The notes under the pieces were generated by a model, which had not been told where the DNA came from, did not search any database, and saw only the letters and a program-made list of their open reading frames with translations. DNA of 64,000 nt from Cercospora beticola (Eukaryota; Ascomycota; Dothideomycetes; Mycosphaerellales; Mycosphaerellaceae): positions 1,550,001 to 1,614,000 of the forward strand of contig NC_088938.1 of NCBI RefSeq assembly GCF_033473495.1, given 5' to 3'. Positions 33,890 through 43,475 of this stretch are shown piece by piece (the stretch's first letter is position 1; the number at the start of each line of letters is the position of its first letter). The translations under genes were made by a program, and so were the position numbers.

Positions 33890-35139
33890 CTACTTCTTCT
33901 CCTCAGCCTTCTGGCCACCACCACCGGTCGTCGGCAAGCCCATAAAGATCTTGAATGAGTCGTAAATCATCCATTGTAGGCCAGTTAGCGTTCCGATCAT
34001 TACGATACTATTCACACGGATTAGCACGTGAGTGAATACATGTGAAGTAACAACTTTGCACTTACCGGACGGGCAGACCCGACCAAAGACCAGAGAAACC
34101 GATTTCCTTGTAGATCCGACCCATAGCAGCTCCAGCAGACTCTCCGGCCTTCTTGTTGGCATTAAGCTTGGACACCATAACATCGGCGGGATGGGAGATG
34201 ATAGCGCAGAGGATACCGGCCATATAACCACCGGTGAAAGCAACTCCCGTCTGGGCAGCCTTGGAGTATTCCTCCTTGGGCTTGGGCAAGCGGGCGTAGA
34301 TCATCTCGACAATGGTTTCGAAGGAAGCAAATTTCATCATGGTGTACGGGATTTGACGACCCCAAAGCGGACCGATGCCCTTGTACAGACCTCCAACACC
34401 TTCGGCGGCGACAATCTTGGAAATACCATCGAAAGTTCCCTTGGCGAAAGGTGGCATAGTCGTCTGCATCCTCACCTTGACGGCTTCCAAAGGACAAAGA
34501 CCAATATCTGCGAGGAATTCTGCCGAGGCCGAACCAGCCAGGTAAATTCCCGTCTTATACTTGACCGCATTCTCCTCGCCCGCGAGATCCGAATAAAACT
34601 TCTTGAAGAACTCGTACCAGCCGTACTTGAGCGCTCCCTGGATCGAGTAACCGAAGAAAGTTGGCGAGCCACCGGTGTACAAGCCTCGGACACCTTCACC
34701 ACGGATGATTGTGCGCCAGCCCTCGATGTTGCCTTTGTAAAGTTTGGAATCGACTTGACGACGGCACTTCACTAGATCGAGTGGAGTGACACCCCAATGG
34801 GTGAGACCACAGGCCATGAGACCCCCGAACGTGCTGTGAGCTCCTATCAGCAACGATTGCCAACACTCAAGCGGTACGTTGTATATCTCACCATGCAGCA
34901 TAGTATTTCCCGCTGTACAGCTCAATCTTGCCCGTCTTCTCTTGCGCAATGTTGCTGGCTTTGGCGAGCTCTGCAGCTGCCTTGTCGCTCAGCTGCGTGG
35001 CCTTGTTCTCTGCATCTTCTGTCACGTCCCAGGATGTATACAAGTGGCTGATGTCTTTGCGCTTGGGTGTGGATTGGTAGGGTGTAGCTTCACCGAATGT
35101 CGCGCTCAGGGCGCTGAAGGTGGGGAATAGCGACGGCAT
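33890..35139 (-). CDS. mir1: Mitochondrial phosphate carrier (Mir1/Pic2 family)
   Basis: Exons 35139-34892, 34833-34066 and 34007-33890 give 377 residues; introns of 58 and 58 nt. Three mitochondrial carrier repeats are visible: [29 protein letters not shown] and [13 protein letters not shown], each followed by a GxxGLYKG/LW segment. An ~80-residue N-terminal extension rich in Ser/Ala precedes the first helix. The best match is the inorganic phosphate carrier, which imports Pi (with H+) across the inner membrane for ATP synthesis; Pic2-type members also move copper, and the sequence alone does not separate the two. The third exon encodes the last helix ([16 protein letters not shown]) and a Lys-rich tail. 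It is divergent from the CBS-domain gene. Confidence 0.92.
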
Positions 35140-35591
35140 GATGTGCTGTGCTAGAGGACAACCAGAGTCAGCAGTGGAGTCATGGGAGGAATTGGTTGTT
35201 TATGCTGGAGACGGAGCATTGCTTATTATCTCCGTTTGTTGCCGGGCATACGGACGGCTGCGGAATCTTGCTGATCCTTTCTGAGGATATCGATGCCAGT
35301 AATACGAGAAGCGTTCAGCTCACCTGTTCTCCCAACAATATGTGTTCTGTGCCCACACGTGAGGCTGAAAGAGAGCAACAGCAACACTGGTATGCGCGCA
35401 TACCTTGGTTAAGCTGTTTGGGGCAGCTGAGCTCGTGGCAGAATGACGTACCCCTGCCCGCGGATAACGAACCTTAATTGTTTCGCGCCGAGAAGTGAAC
35501 TTTCCCTGACCCCAGTCGCCGGACTTCACCTCCAGAAAGTGTTCTACGCGGCTAAGTGCACATTTCCGATTACAGCTCCCGATCTGGTACA
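35140..35591. promoter_or_regulatory. Divergent promoter of phosphate carrier and CBS-domain gene
   Basis: A 452-base intergenic stretch between two start codons on opposite strands. No specific element named. Confidence 0.4.
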
Positions 35592-36145
35592 ATGGCAGCG
35601 ACATCGACATCGTCCGCTTCCGAGTTGCCGACTGGCACCAATGACACAACAAGACAGCCCAGTCCATGGGCCAGCAAATACAGAGGGGTATGCCATAAAC
35701 TCCCCTCAACCCCTCCATCTTCTGAGTATTGATGTTTTCCTAGGCCGTAGTCGAAGATCTCGACCCATCACCCGCTTTCTCCACCCACCCTACATCACCG
35801 ATCGCCCATGCCCTCACATCAGCCCTCGAACGAGACTACACCCATCTCACTGTCATAGACGAACACAAGACCCTCCTCGGCTACCTTTCCGTTCCTCGAC
35901 TACGTGAGCTTCTGGAACGAGGCCAAGTCCGCGAGAGCGAGCCTGTGGAGAAGGCGATGCAGAAGTTCCAACGGCGCGGGAAAAAGTATAAGCTTATCAC
36001 TATGGAGACGAGGCTGGAGGATTTGGAGGAGTTCTATGAAGGAGGAAATGACTTTGCTGTTGTGACAGATCCGGGGAGGAGATTTGTGTTGGGCGTTGCG
36101 ACGAAAGACGACTTGAAGAAGTTTGCGGAGAGGAGGCCGTTTTGA
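35592..36145 (+). CDS. CBS-domain protein
   Basis: Exons 35592-35687 and 35744-36145 give 165 residues; the 56-nt intron is in phase 0. A paired CBS (Bateman) module fills most of the protein: AFSTHPTSPIAHALTSALERDYTHLTVID...LLGYLSVPRLRELL, then KYKLITMETRLEDLEEFYEG...FAVVTDPGRRFVLGVATKDDLKKFA. Such modules bind adenosine nucleotides or S-adenosylmethionine and regulate partner proteins; with no catalytic domain attached, this is probably a free-standing regulator. The first exon is a short Ser/Thr-rich leader. Confidence 0.85.
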
Positions 36146-36532
36146 GGAGGTGAAATCAGACATGTGATTTGGTGCAACTTTTTAGCGTGGGCGTTGGAGG
36201 ATCGAATTCAACATTAGAGTGCAGGACCTCAGATGACCTTCTGCTAAATGATGCAGGACTCAACGAGAGAGAAAGGACAGCACATCACCCAGGAATGAAC
36301 CACACTTTTGCTGTCAGCCTGACCGAAGCTAGGCTGTTCCATGAAGACGACCATCTAAACATGACATTGAGACAAGAACGACTGGTCACTCTCTACATAT
36401 CGAACAACCAAGTATGGAATCTTGCCGACGAATTGGACGCGTACGTAAGCAATCTCAAGAGCCCGTCTTGCCCCTCGGCTGACTCCGCGCACCACTCTTG
36501 CACCTCTCCTGCGAGTATCGCCAAATTTGCAC
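36146..36532. other. Intergenic between convergent genes
   Basis: 387 bases between the stop codons of the CBS-domain gene and the Celp0028-like gene. A 123-codon plus-strand frame overlapping here has no family features and is rejected. Confidence 0.5.
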
Positions 36533-37358
36533 CTATTTGAACTCACCCTCGCCGTGGCAGCGAGTCATCGGCGCCCAACGCTGCTTCTTGCGACAAGTGG
36601 TAATGGCACCAGAGATCCAGTCCACACCTGCGTAGCTTCCCGATCCGTGATCATCAGCCATCCATGTGCCAATCTGACGGAAGCTTCCTGGACAGCCTTC
36701 CATTGTGCGGCCATAGCGACGAGTAGTCAAGGGGTTCGTGACAATCACGCCGCACTCTCCATCATTGATGGTCACCTTCGTTGCAACGGAGTATTGAGTG
36801 GTCCAAGTCCTGGTGAAAGAGACGCCAAAGGTGGCACTCAGTCTGCCCGCAATGAAAGTAGGGCTGCCGCTACCCTGAACGGTAACTCCATTGGCCACTG
36901 AGAAACCACTTGTGACAGTAACATCCATTGGTCCACCGCTGCCGCACACTATGGGAGACATCTGAACATCCCAGTCGACAAATCTCTCGGTTTTGTCTGT
37001 GATAATGCTGGTGGTTTTGCTGCACTGACGTTTCTTCAGGCTAGGCTCTGCCGAAGTCTCCACTGCCTCTGGTGCAGTGAAGTTCAGATAATCGTGATCG
37101 ACCTCTGGAGTCTCGAGCAGAATGCCCTCTGCGGCCAAGAGATCTTTCCAGGCAGTTGCATTCAAGATTTGCCCTGGGCCGACTGGTCAGTATATCTGTC
37201 GAGCTTTCTTGTCATGGGCAGCGATTACCTGCGAGTTCACCTTCGGTCAAGAGGAGATCTCCAGGGGTAAGACCCTCGATTGCGGCGGGATCGATCTGGG
37301 CTGGAGCGGCGGCTGCGGCGGCTGCCAGCAGCAACGACACGAGGGCGTGAGAGAGCAT
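36533..37358 (-). CDS. Secreted Celp0028-like effector candidate
   Basis: Exons 37358-37229 and 37173-36533 give 256 residues; the 55-nt intron joins in phase 1. Residues 1-18 are a signal peptide (MLSHALVSLLLAAAAAAA). A propeptide follows, ending in the Kex2-type dibasic site KKR (90-92), after which the predicted mature chain starts QCSKTT. The mature part has six cysteines and alternating short beta strands with conserved-looking DWDVQMSPIV, VTSGFSVANGVTV, TWTTQYSVATKVTI, GVIVTNPLTTRRYG and EGCPGSF. This layout resembles the family annotated in Dothideomycetes and Sordariomycetes as Celp0028 effector-like proteins, small secreted beta-proteins thought to act at the plant interface. Its biochemical activity is unknown. 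It is the first of three secreted proteins within 3.6 kb. Confidence 0.8.
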
Positions 37359-38884
37359 GATGAAATCCAAGAAGCTGCTGAAGCGCACAGGAAACGAAGA
37401 GTCGCCTTGGTCGATGGTCCTAGATGTTCTCCAGCTCAGTCCATTTAAGTATGCGCACGAAGTACCGACTCCACTCCATGGTCAAGCCCATACCATTTCG
37501 AAATAGGCTCTCAGAGCTTCAAAGACCGACCATGCCGATTACTCAACCTGTGTTGCACACCACACTCATCACATACGAGCAAGATGCATCGTCACATGGG
37601 CCGTGTACTCCTGAATGTTACATCGCCATGCTAGCTTGGACGTGCCGGAGCAGATTGGAAACTCTCGTCCCGAATATCTCCAAGTCCTGACCCATAGCAC
37701 GTTTCCTAGCAGAGCATTGCGAAGGAATCATCAAAGTCCGTGTTCTATATGCAAAGCGGAGACTGTGGGACCTGTCGATCCAGTCAGCGGAAGAAGTGCC
37801 GGGACGTGCACTTGCACCATAAGTTGCACAGCGCACGCTTTCCTGCACTCTTACCCAACCACCAAAGATTCGACAAGGCCGTGACATTGATCTGTAATCC
37901 AAATTGGATCGACTGAGACAATTTGAGTCTCAACTGCTACCAAGAACTGCCAGATCACAAATATTTTTTGCGACCCCCAAAGTCAGCTCCACAGCGTGCT
38001 ATGCGGCAGTAGCTCGGCAACTTCCGAAGGATCAAAGACACCACACTGAATGCCACAGACATGTCGTTCTTGCATGATTGGCGCTCTTAGCTGGAAGTGG
38101 TTGTCGGCTCGAACGTACGTCAAACCAGGGCGAATCAATGATTGGCGGCCACAGTGGGTTCTCGGATTCTGCCGATTGTATACATTGATGAACGAGAGCA
38201 CCACGAAATCCAAGGGCCCGTTGTGAGGCTAAGACTGTCAAAGCATCCCTGCTCACAACGTGGCCGGCCAGACGTGCTCTGCTACTCAGTGCACATCCTC
38301 CACAGAGACCGTTGGAGGGGATCATGATCAGAGCAGGGTCCAGGAGGTGTGCCAAAGCCATCACATATATTCAATCGGTGGAAGGGCTATTTGCAAGTTC
38401 TCTTGCCTATCCAGACGAAATGACAGGATAAGCTGCAAACTCTGTTCGCTATCATCAATGTCACAGGTGAAGCCAAGCAGGCCAAGATCTAGTGCTACTA
38501 CCCAAGGTGAAGCTTTACATTAGTTACTGGAGACACAAGCATTAACGACCATGCTTTATCTGCTCGGACTAGGTTCCCTTATGCAACGTGGTAACCGAGC
38601 AAAAGTGTCACCACCTTGGTGAACAATATCGAAGCGAGATGACAGCACACGGCCAGAGTCAACGTCAACGCGAGGGATAGCGCAACCGCCCAGCAAGACA
38701 ACGGCAAAATGGCACGCTTGAAGGCATCTTCGACAGTGCTCGTGACGAGTTCGTCTGTTGTTGGGTTACATGATGCAATATATAAATATGCCTGCTCACT
38801 CGGCATCCAAAGGCACAACAAGCACGTCCGAATCCCGATACCTTCACGACATTGATTCGCCTCAGCACCAAGTCCTCAAGGACC
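37359..38884. other. Intergenic, 1.5 kb, within the secreted-protein island
   Basis: Divergent spacer between the Celp0028-like gene (minus) and the small secreted protein gene at 38885 (plus). No further gene could be supported in either direction, including small spliced ones with a signal peptide. It holds the TATA box at 38779. Confidence 0.5.
38779..38786 (+). promoter_or_regulatory. TATA box of small secreted protein gene
   Basis: TATATAAA in an otherwise mixed-composition region, 99 bases upstream of the ATG at 38885. A strong canonical TATA box is typical of highly inducible fungal genes, including effector genes. Confidence 0.6.
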
Positions 38885-39439
38885 ATGCAATACTTCGCAG
38901 GAGCAGTCTTTCTCCTGGCACTTGCCTCACAGTCCGTCCAGTCAGCTCAAGAGCATATTATCTGATTCGACATCCATGCTAACAATCGTTTGTCACGCAG
39001 AGTAATGGCGGATCTACACAGCTCAGCAGTCTGTGTCAGCGGTAGACAGATAGGTCATCCTGGCGGCACTCCTTTCAGTCCCGGCATGGGCGGCTTTCCC
39101 AAAACGTACGAAATCCTGCTCGATGCTACAGACTGTGCTTGTGGCTACTACCGTCGACGGAATACTGGGAATAAGCAATGGGATCAATGTCCTGACTGTA
39201 CATTTGTAAGACGCGAAATGATGTTTGAGAATGATTTCAAGGCTTTATTTGCTGATCTTGCGTAGGATGGCCTAGAGTGCAAGTCTGAGGGGTGGCATAT
39301 TGGAGGCGACGAGGTAAGTGCCTTGATGATATCGTTTCACTAATGCCAACGCGTATGAAACGTATACTAATGTTGATGTTTGCAGATGAATCACTACTGT
39401 ACGAAATATTGCGGTGCACAGGGATCCGAGGCCGATTGA
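38885..39439 (+). CDS. Small secreted cysteine-rich protein (120 aa, four exons)
   Basis: Exons 38885-38940, 39001-39205, 39266-39313 and 39386-39439, each junction in frame; introns of 60, 60 and 72 nt. The first 19 residues form a signal peptide (MQYFAGAVFLLALASQSVQ). The mature part has eight cysteines, including DCACGYYRRR, QCPDC and HYCTKYC, and a Gly/Pro-rich loop (GHPGGTPFSPGMGG). No known family is recognised. Intron 1 uses a weak donor (GTCAGC) but a good branch (GCTAAC) and GTCACGCAG acceptor, and without it the frame stops after 25 codons. Intron 2 is GTAAGA...GCGTAG and intron 3 GTAAGT...TACTAAT...TTTGCAG. Size, secretion, cysteine pattern and TATA promoter make it an effector candidate. 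Confidence 0.75.
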
Positions 39440-39792
39440 GAGACTGGAGCACAACCTCTTTGTGGTGCATGCATCAGAGCAGTGCGGGGAGGTCATGGTT
39501 CGTGTTTCTATGTCGGAAATCACACAGACCCATCATGGCCCATCCATTTACGACATCCTCACAAGCTTCGGTTCTATTTACCAGTTTTGCATACATATTG
39601 CCCGACAAGTGCTTCGAGAACACGTTCTCTTTAAGTCGATCGATACCAAAGGTTTGACGTTCTCTACTAGTACCCAACACCGGTTTCATCGCCAACTTTC
39701 CAACGAGTTTGTCCCCCGGCGTCTTCGGACTTTAATGCAAATCAGTGCTCAATCACTGTGAACTCCCTTCTTCATCCGTGATCTGTAGTACC
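39440..39792. other. Intergenic between convergent secreted-protein genes
   Basis: 353 bases between the stop codons of the 120-residue and the 70-residue secreted proteins. A 115-codon plus-strand frame here has no family features. Confidence 0.5.
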
Positions 39793-40093
39793 TCAAGATC
39801 CGCCTGAACATTCGTCAGCCATCAAGTCCAACGCTCGTTGGCCCGATCAATTTGCCTGGATCCCGCGCTGGCCAGTCGGATTCAGACTCACCTTTATTGA
39901 CACAGACTTCATAGACGCCCGGAGAACTTTGATAGCAGATTCTTCCAGCACAACAAGCGTATTCAAAATGCGACCGGCACTCTTCGAGTGAAGTAGATGC
40001 AGTGCCAGGCATGCAATTCACGCCTTGACCTGGAAGGTCTTGTGGAAGGGCGACGGCCAAGGCGACAAGGAGGAAGAAGCGGAGCTTGAACAT
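39793..40093 (-). CDS. Small secreted cysteine-rich protein (70 aa)
   Basis: Exons 40093-39892 and 39803-39793 give 70 residues. The signal peptide is MFKLRFFLLVALAVALP; the mature part has six cysteines in the order C, C, CC, C, C (NCMPG, EECRSH, YACCAG, RICYQ, EVCVN), which would allow three disulfides. Reading through the intron (GTGAGT donor, branch CTGAC, TTCAG acceptor) would instead add a longer hydrophilic tail to 92 residues; the spliced end NKGGS keeps the protein compact. The C...C...CC...C...C order is reminiscent of several fungal effector and hydrophobin-like families, but spacing and size do not fit hydrophobins. Function unknown. Confidence 0.75.
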
Positions 40094-40643
40094 TGTGGCG
40101 GCTCAGAGAGTGTGGATCGAAAGGAGTCAGTGGAGCATGCTTGAACGAGGAGCACGACATGCTTCCAATATATATTTACCCCGTTTGGCGACCAAAGCTC
40201 CCGATTCATCATAGCTTCGTCTCGGGTTTTCCTCTTTACTGGCTGGGTTTGAGCAATGACAAGAGGTGTGCGAATCAGTACAGACGTTCTGCTAGTTTGA
40301 CAACTAGAATGGTTTCAATCGTCTAAGATGTGAAGCGAAGAGACTTGGTGGAGTTCGGCTCCGTCTACCGACATCTATCCGGCGCCGTAGGAGTTCGGGT
40401 CAGTTCGGCGTCGCAGTCGGCGTTGGTAGGACGCGGTTGCGGATTGGACGATCGCTTCGAATACGACTACACTTACATATTACTAAGTTCTGTTTTGAGC
40501 TCCACCCACATACCTTAGAACCGCAGAGCATTCTCGAGATGCTGTCCAGTGCCTCAGTCCTTCTTTGGAATTCTGGAGAATGTCATGTTCATACAGAAGT
40601 AAAGGCGCACTATAACTTTCATTGAGTAATGCGGAAAGTAGCA
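40094..40643. other. Intergenic
   Basis: 550 bases: promoter of the 70-residue secreted protein (TATA at 40168) and downstream flank of the enoyl-CoA-hydratase-like gene. No gene seen. Confidence 0.5.
40168..40176 (-). promoter_or_regulatory. TATA box of 70-aa secreted protein gene
   Basis: On the minus strand the sequence reads AATATATATT, about 75-80 bases upstream of the ATG at 40093. It matches the position and type of the TATA box in front of the neighbouring secreted protein gene. Confidence 0.55.
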
Positions 40644-41498
40644 CTAGAGCTTGCCAAGTCTCTCGATGGCCTTGCTCCGCTTCTCCTTGATTCGCTTGAC
40701 TCCCTCAGCAGCAAGAGTTTTGAACTGATCTCTGGCCATGAGATCGTTTGTGAATCGGGTCTCGTAGTATGTCGCTCCAACGTGATCCATGTTGGGCACA
40801 CGAAGACACATCTCCTTGAGGTTGACAGCATGTTCCGCTCCACGCTCAGCAATTTGCTTGCAGAGTGCCAATGCTCGAGGCAACAGCTGTCCGACTTCAG
40901 TCACTTCATCCACCAGACCAGTGCGAAGTGCCTATATTGATCAGATTAGCATGTCACAAGAGCGGCTGGCCTAGCATCTTACCTCTTCTGCTCCCATCGG
41001 GTCACCAGTAAATATCAATCGACGAGCTCTCTGTACACTCATCTTTCGAAACATCGGATGGGTCATCGGATTAAGACCATATTTGACCTGCGAAGCTCCA
41101 AAGGCCGCATTCTTCGAGCAGATAGTGATATCCGCAAAGTTGGCAACGTCCATGGCATATCCTGGACACATTCCTGCCACAGCACAGACGACTGGCTTGG
41201 GATAGTCGTAGACACCGATCATGAGTTTTAGTGCGATGTCAGAGAAGGCTTGCTTCTCGCTTGCATTTGACTTTTCCAGGAGTGTGATTTCCCATCCCGA
41301 GCTGAAGTAATCTTCGTTGCCGCAGAGTAGGATACAGGCGACATCTTTATGCTCTTTGTACTCATCGAGCACTTTTAGCAAGTCGTAGTGCACTTGCCAG
41401 TTCAACGTGTTCCTCTGCTTGGGGTTGTTGATTTGAACAAAGCCCACACCGTCTTCGATGCGTGTGTTGACGGTCACCAAGTTTCTGTCTTGAGGCAT
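40644..41498 (-). CDS. Enoyl-CoA hydratase/isomerase-family protein (atypical active site)
   Basis: Exons 41498-40983 and 40931-40644 give 267 residues; the 51-nt intron is in phase 0. The crotonase fold is clear: VGFVQINNPKQRNTLNW, CILLCGNEDYFSSGWEI (first oxyanion-hole strand), AVAGMCPGYAMDVANFADITICS and FGASQVKYGLNPM. At the two positions where true hydratases carry catalytic Glu, this protein has Asp (in YAMDVA) and a non-acidic residue (SQV instead of PEx), so ordinary hydratase chemistry is doubtful. It could be an isomerase, thioesterase or hydrolase of the superfamily. The C-terminus is GKL, only loosely like a peroxisomal PTS1. It is divergent from an acyl-CoA dehydrogenase, suggesting a shared acyl-CoA catabolic route. 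Confidence 0.85.
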
Positions 41499-41872
41499 GA
41501 CTATGGATCTTTTTCTTCGATTGTATGAAGTGAACGGCAGGATAGACGTGTGCAAACAGCTGTGAAATGAAATATAGACCTCGGTGTAGGCACTCGGTCA
41601 TACCCAATGCGGAAGCACCGGGCAAAGCAGTGTTATTGGTCACATCCATGCGGGGTTTCCAAAACGAGCAGGTATCTGCTGCACCATGCCAGTCGCGCCA
41701 AGGCGATTGCTTCTCCGACTGCCCTCTACGATCGGCAGAGAGACGTTTTGCACTCGCATTCGCGAGCTGAACAGCCCAGATTGACCTCTCACATTGTTTT
41801 CTTCCATGTCGTGCAACCTGAAAATTGCAAAAAGTCGAACTCGTTCAACGTTCATCCATTCGTAAACGCTTC
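41499..41872. promoter_or_regulatory. Shared divergent promoter of the acyl-CoA gene pair
   Basis: 374 bases between the start codons of the hydratase-like gene and the acyl-CoA dehydrogenase. It contains CCTCGG (41579-41584). Confidence 0.6.
41579..41584 (+). promoter_or_regulatory. CCTCGG fatty-acid response-like element
   Basis: CCTCGG is the core bound by the FarA/FarB (CTF1-type) Zn2Cys6 factors that induce beta-oxidation genes in Aspergillus. One copy lies in the divergent promoter of the acyl-CoA gene pair. A six-base match can occur by chance; the context is what makes it notable. Confidence 0.45.
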
Positions 41873-43348
41873 ATGGACGACAGCATCGACAGAACGCCGT
41901 TCGCAGAAGCTCCGTGGCTGACAGGCGTTCCCTCTCCATATTATTCGGAGTCTCACAAGCAATGGCAGCGGACCTGTCGAGCCTTCATATCTGAAAACCT
42001 TGGCGACCATGGGCTGCAATGGATGCGTGATGGCAAGGCATCGTTCGATATGTATGCCAAATTCGCTGCAGCGGGGATGCTGATACCTTCACTGCCTGCG
42101 CCGTTGCCGGTCGAGCGCCTGAAGCAGTTGGGTGTGCACGAACTGCCGGGAGGTCTTCGTCTTGAGCAGTTCGATTACTTCCATTACCTGATATACACCA
42201 GCGAAGTATCGTCACCTTGAACAGCCTGGACAGGAAGCAATGCTGACCTTTACAGCTGTACTACTGTGGGCTTTGGGCTCCAGCCGGCATGATCATCCCT
42301 GGAATGGCTTTCGGCACTCCGCCGTTGTTGCACTACGGGAGCGAGGAGCTGCAAAATCGTCTTCTGCCAGAGCTTCTGCTTGGGAAGACGCGAGCATGTA
42401 TCGCTGTGACAGAGCCTGGCGCTGGCTCCGATGTTGCGAATATAGAAACAACGGCAGTGAAAAGCACTGATGGGTCCCACTATATCGTCAATGGTTATAA
42501 GAAGTGGTAATTTATTCTTCGATGCCCTCGCGGTCATGCGCTCACCAGATGTAGGATCTCCACTGGTATATGGGCGGACTACGCAACGACCGCTGTCAGG
42601 ACAGGTGGTCCTGGTGCCAGCGGTATAAGCCTGATGATGGTCCCTTTGAAGAACACCTCAGGCGTGACGTGTCGCTCCATGACGTTGTCCAATGGACAGG
42701 TCGCAGGCACAACTTTCATCGAGTTCGACGACGTCCGTGTACCAGTAGGAAACCTGATTGGGAAAGAAGGGCTAGGTCTGAAGTACATCCTGACCAATTT
42801 CAACCATGAGCGGATGAGCATGGTGATCAGCGCTCTTGTCCAGGCTCGGAAAGTACTCAGCACCACTTTTGCGTATTGCTCTAAGAGGCAAGCCTTTGGC
42901 AAAAGATTGATTGACCAGCCAGTCGTGCGCAACCGTCTTGCTAAAGCCGGCTCAATGCTGGAGGCAGAGTGGGCTCGAGCGGAACAATTGACCCATGGGA
43001 TGAACACTTTGCCCAAAGCGGAGTCAGATACACTCTTAGGAGGATTGATCGCGATGGCAAAAGTCGCAGCTGCCAAAACGCTCGAGCATTGCATCAGCCA
43101 TGCGCAAGTTCTGCTTGGCGGAAACAGTGTTACGCGAAGCGGCCAAGGAGAGCTCATCGAAGGTGAAGACACATGTCCCATTTCCCTGCCGTCCCAAGCT
43201 AATTTCGCTTCTAGCAATCTCGAGAGAAGTTGGCCTTTCGCGTGTGCCTGGTGGCTCGGAGGATGTCTTGCTTGATCTGTCTGTGCGGGAGTTGCTGAAA
43301 CGGTGGGAAAAGCTCACGAAAGCTGCAGCGCAGAGCCATAAGTTATGA
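41873..43348 (+). CDS. Acyl-CoA dehydrogenase
   Basis: Exons 41873-42205, 42256-42506, 42555-43162 and 43215-43348 give 441 residues; introns of 50, 48 and 52 nt. Family signatures appear in order: CIAVTEPGAGSDV (FAD/substrate-binding signature 1), VNGYKKWIS, ADYATTAVRTGG, FDDVRVPVGNLIG, NHERMSMV (mid-domain helix), KRQAFGKRLIDQPVVRNRLA, VLLGGNSVTRSGQG and VPGGSEDVLLDL. The enzyme would oxidise an acyl-CoA to the trans-2-enoyl-CoA using FAD. The N-terminal part (YYSESHKQWQRTCRAFISENL) lacks an obvious mitochondrial presequence, and the protein ends SHKL, a poor PTS1, so its location is open. No acyl-CoA chain length can be assigned. It pairs divergently with the crotonase-fold gene. Confidence 0.9.
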
Positions 43349-43475
43349 AGTCTGCGTAGAATCTTCTTTGCCGATAATCACGTCCAACATAATGTCTCCA
43401 ATTACTGATGTCATCTTGGGTGCGGATTTATAGGTGATGACTTTCGAAGCTCACGACAGCCAGGGACGTCACTGC

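Noticed and set aside
36169..36540. 123-codon plus-strand frame
   Set aside because: No signal peptide or family; overlaps the 3' end of the Celp0028-like gene.
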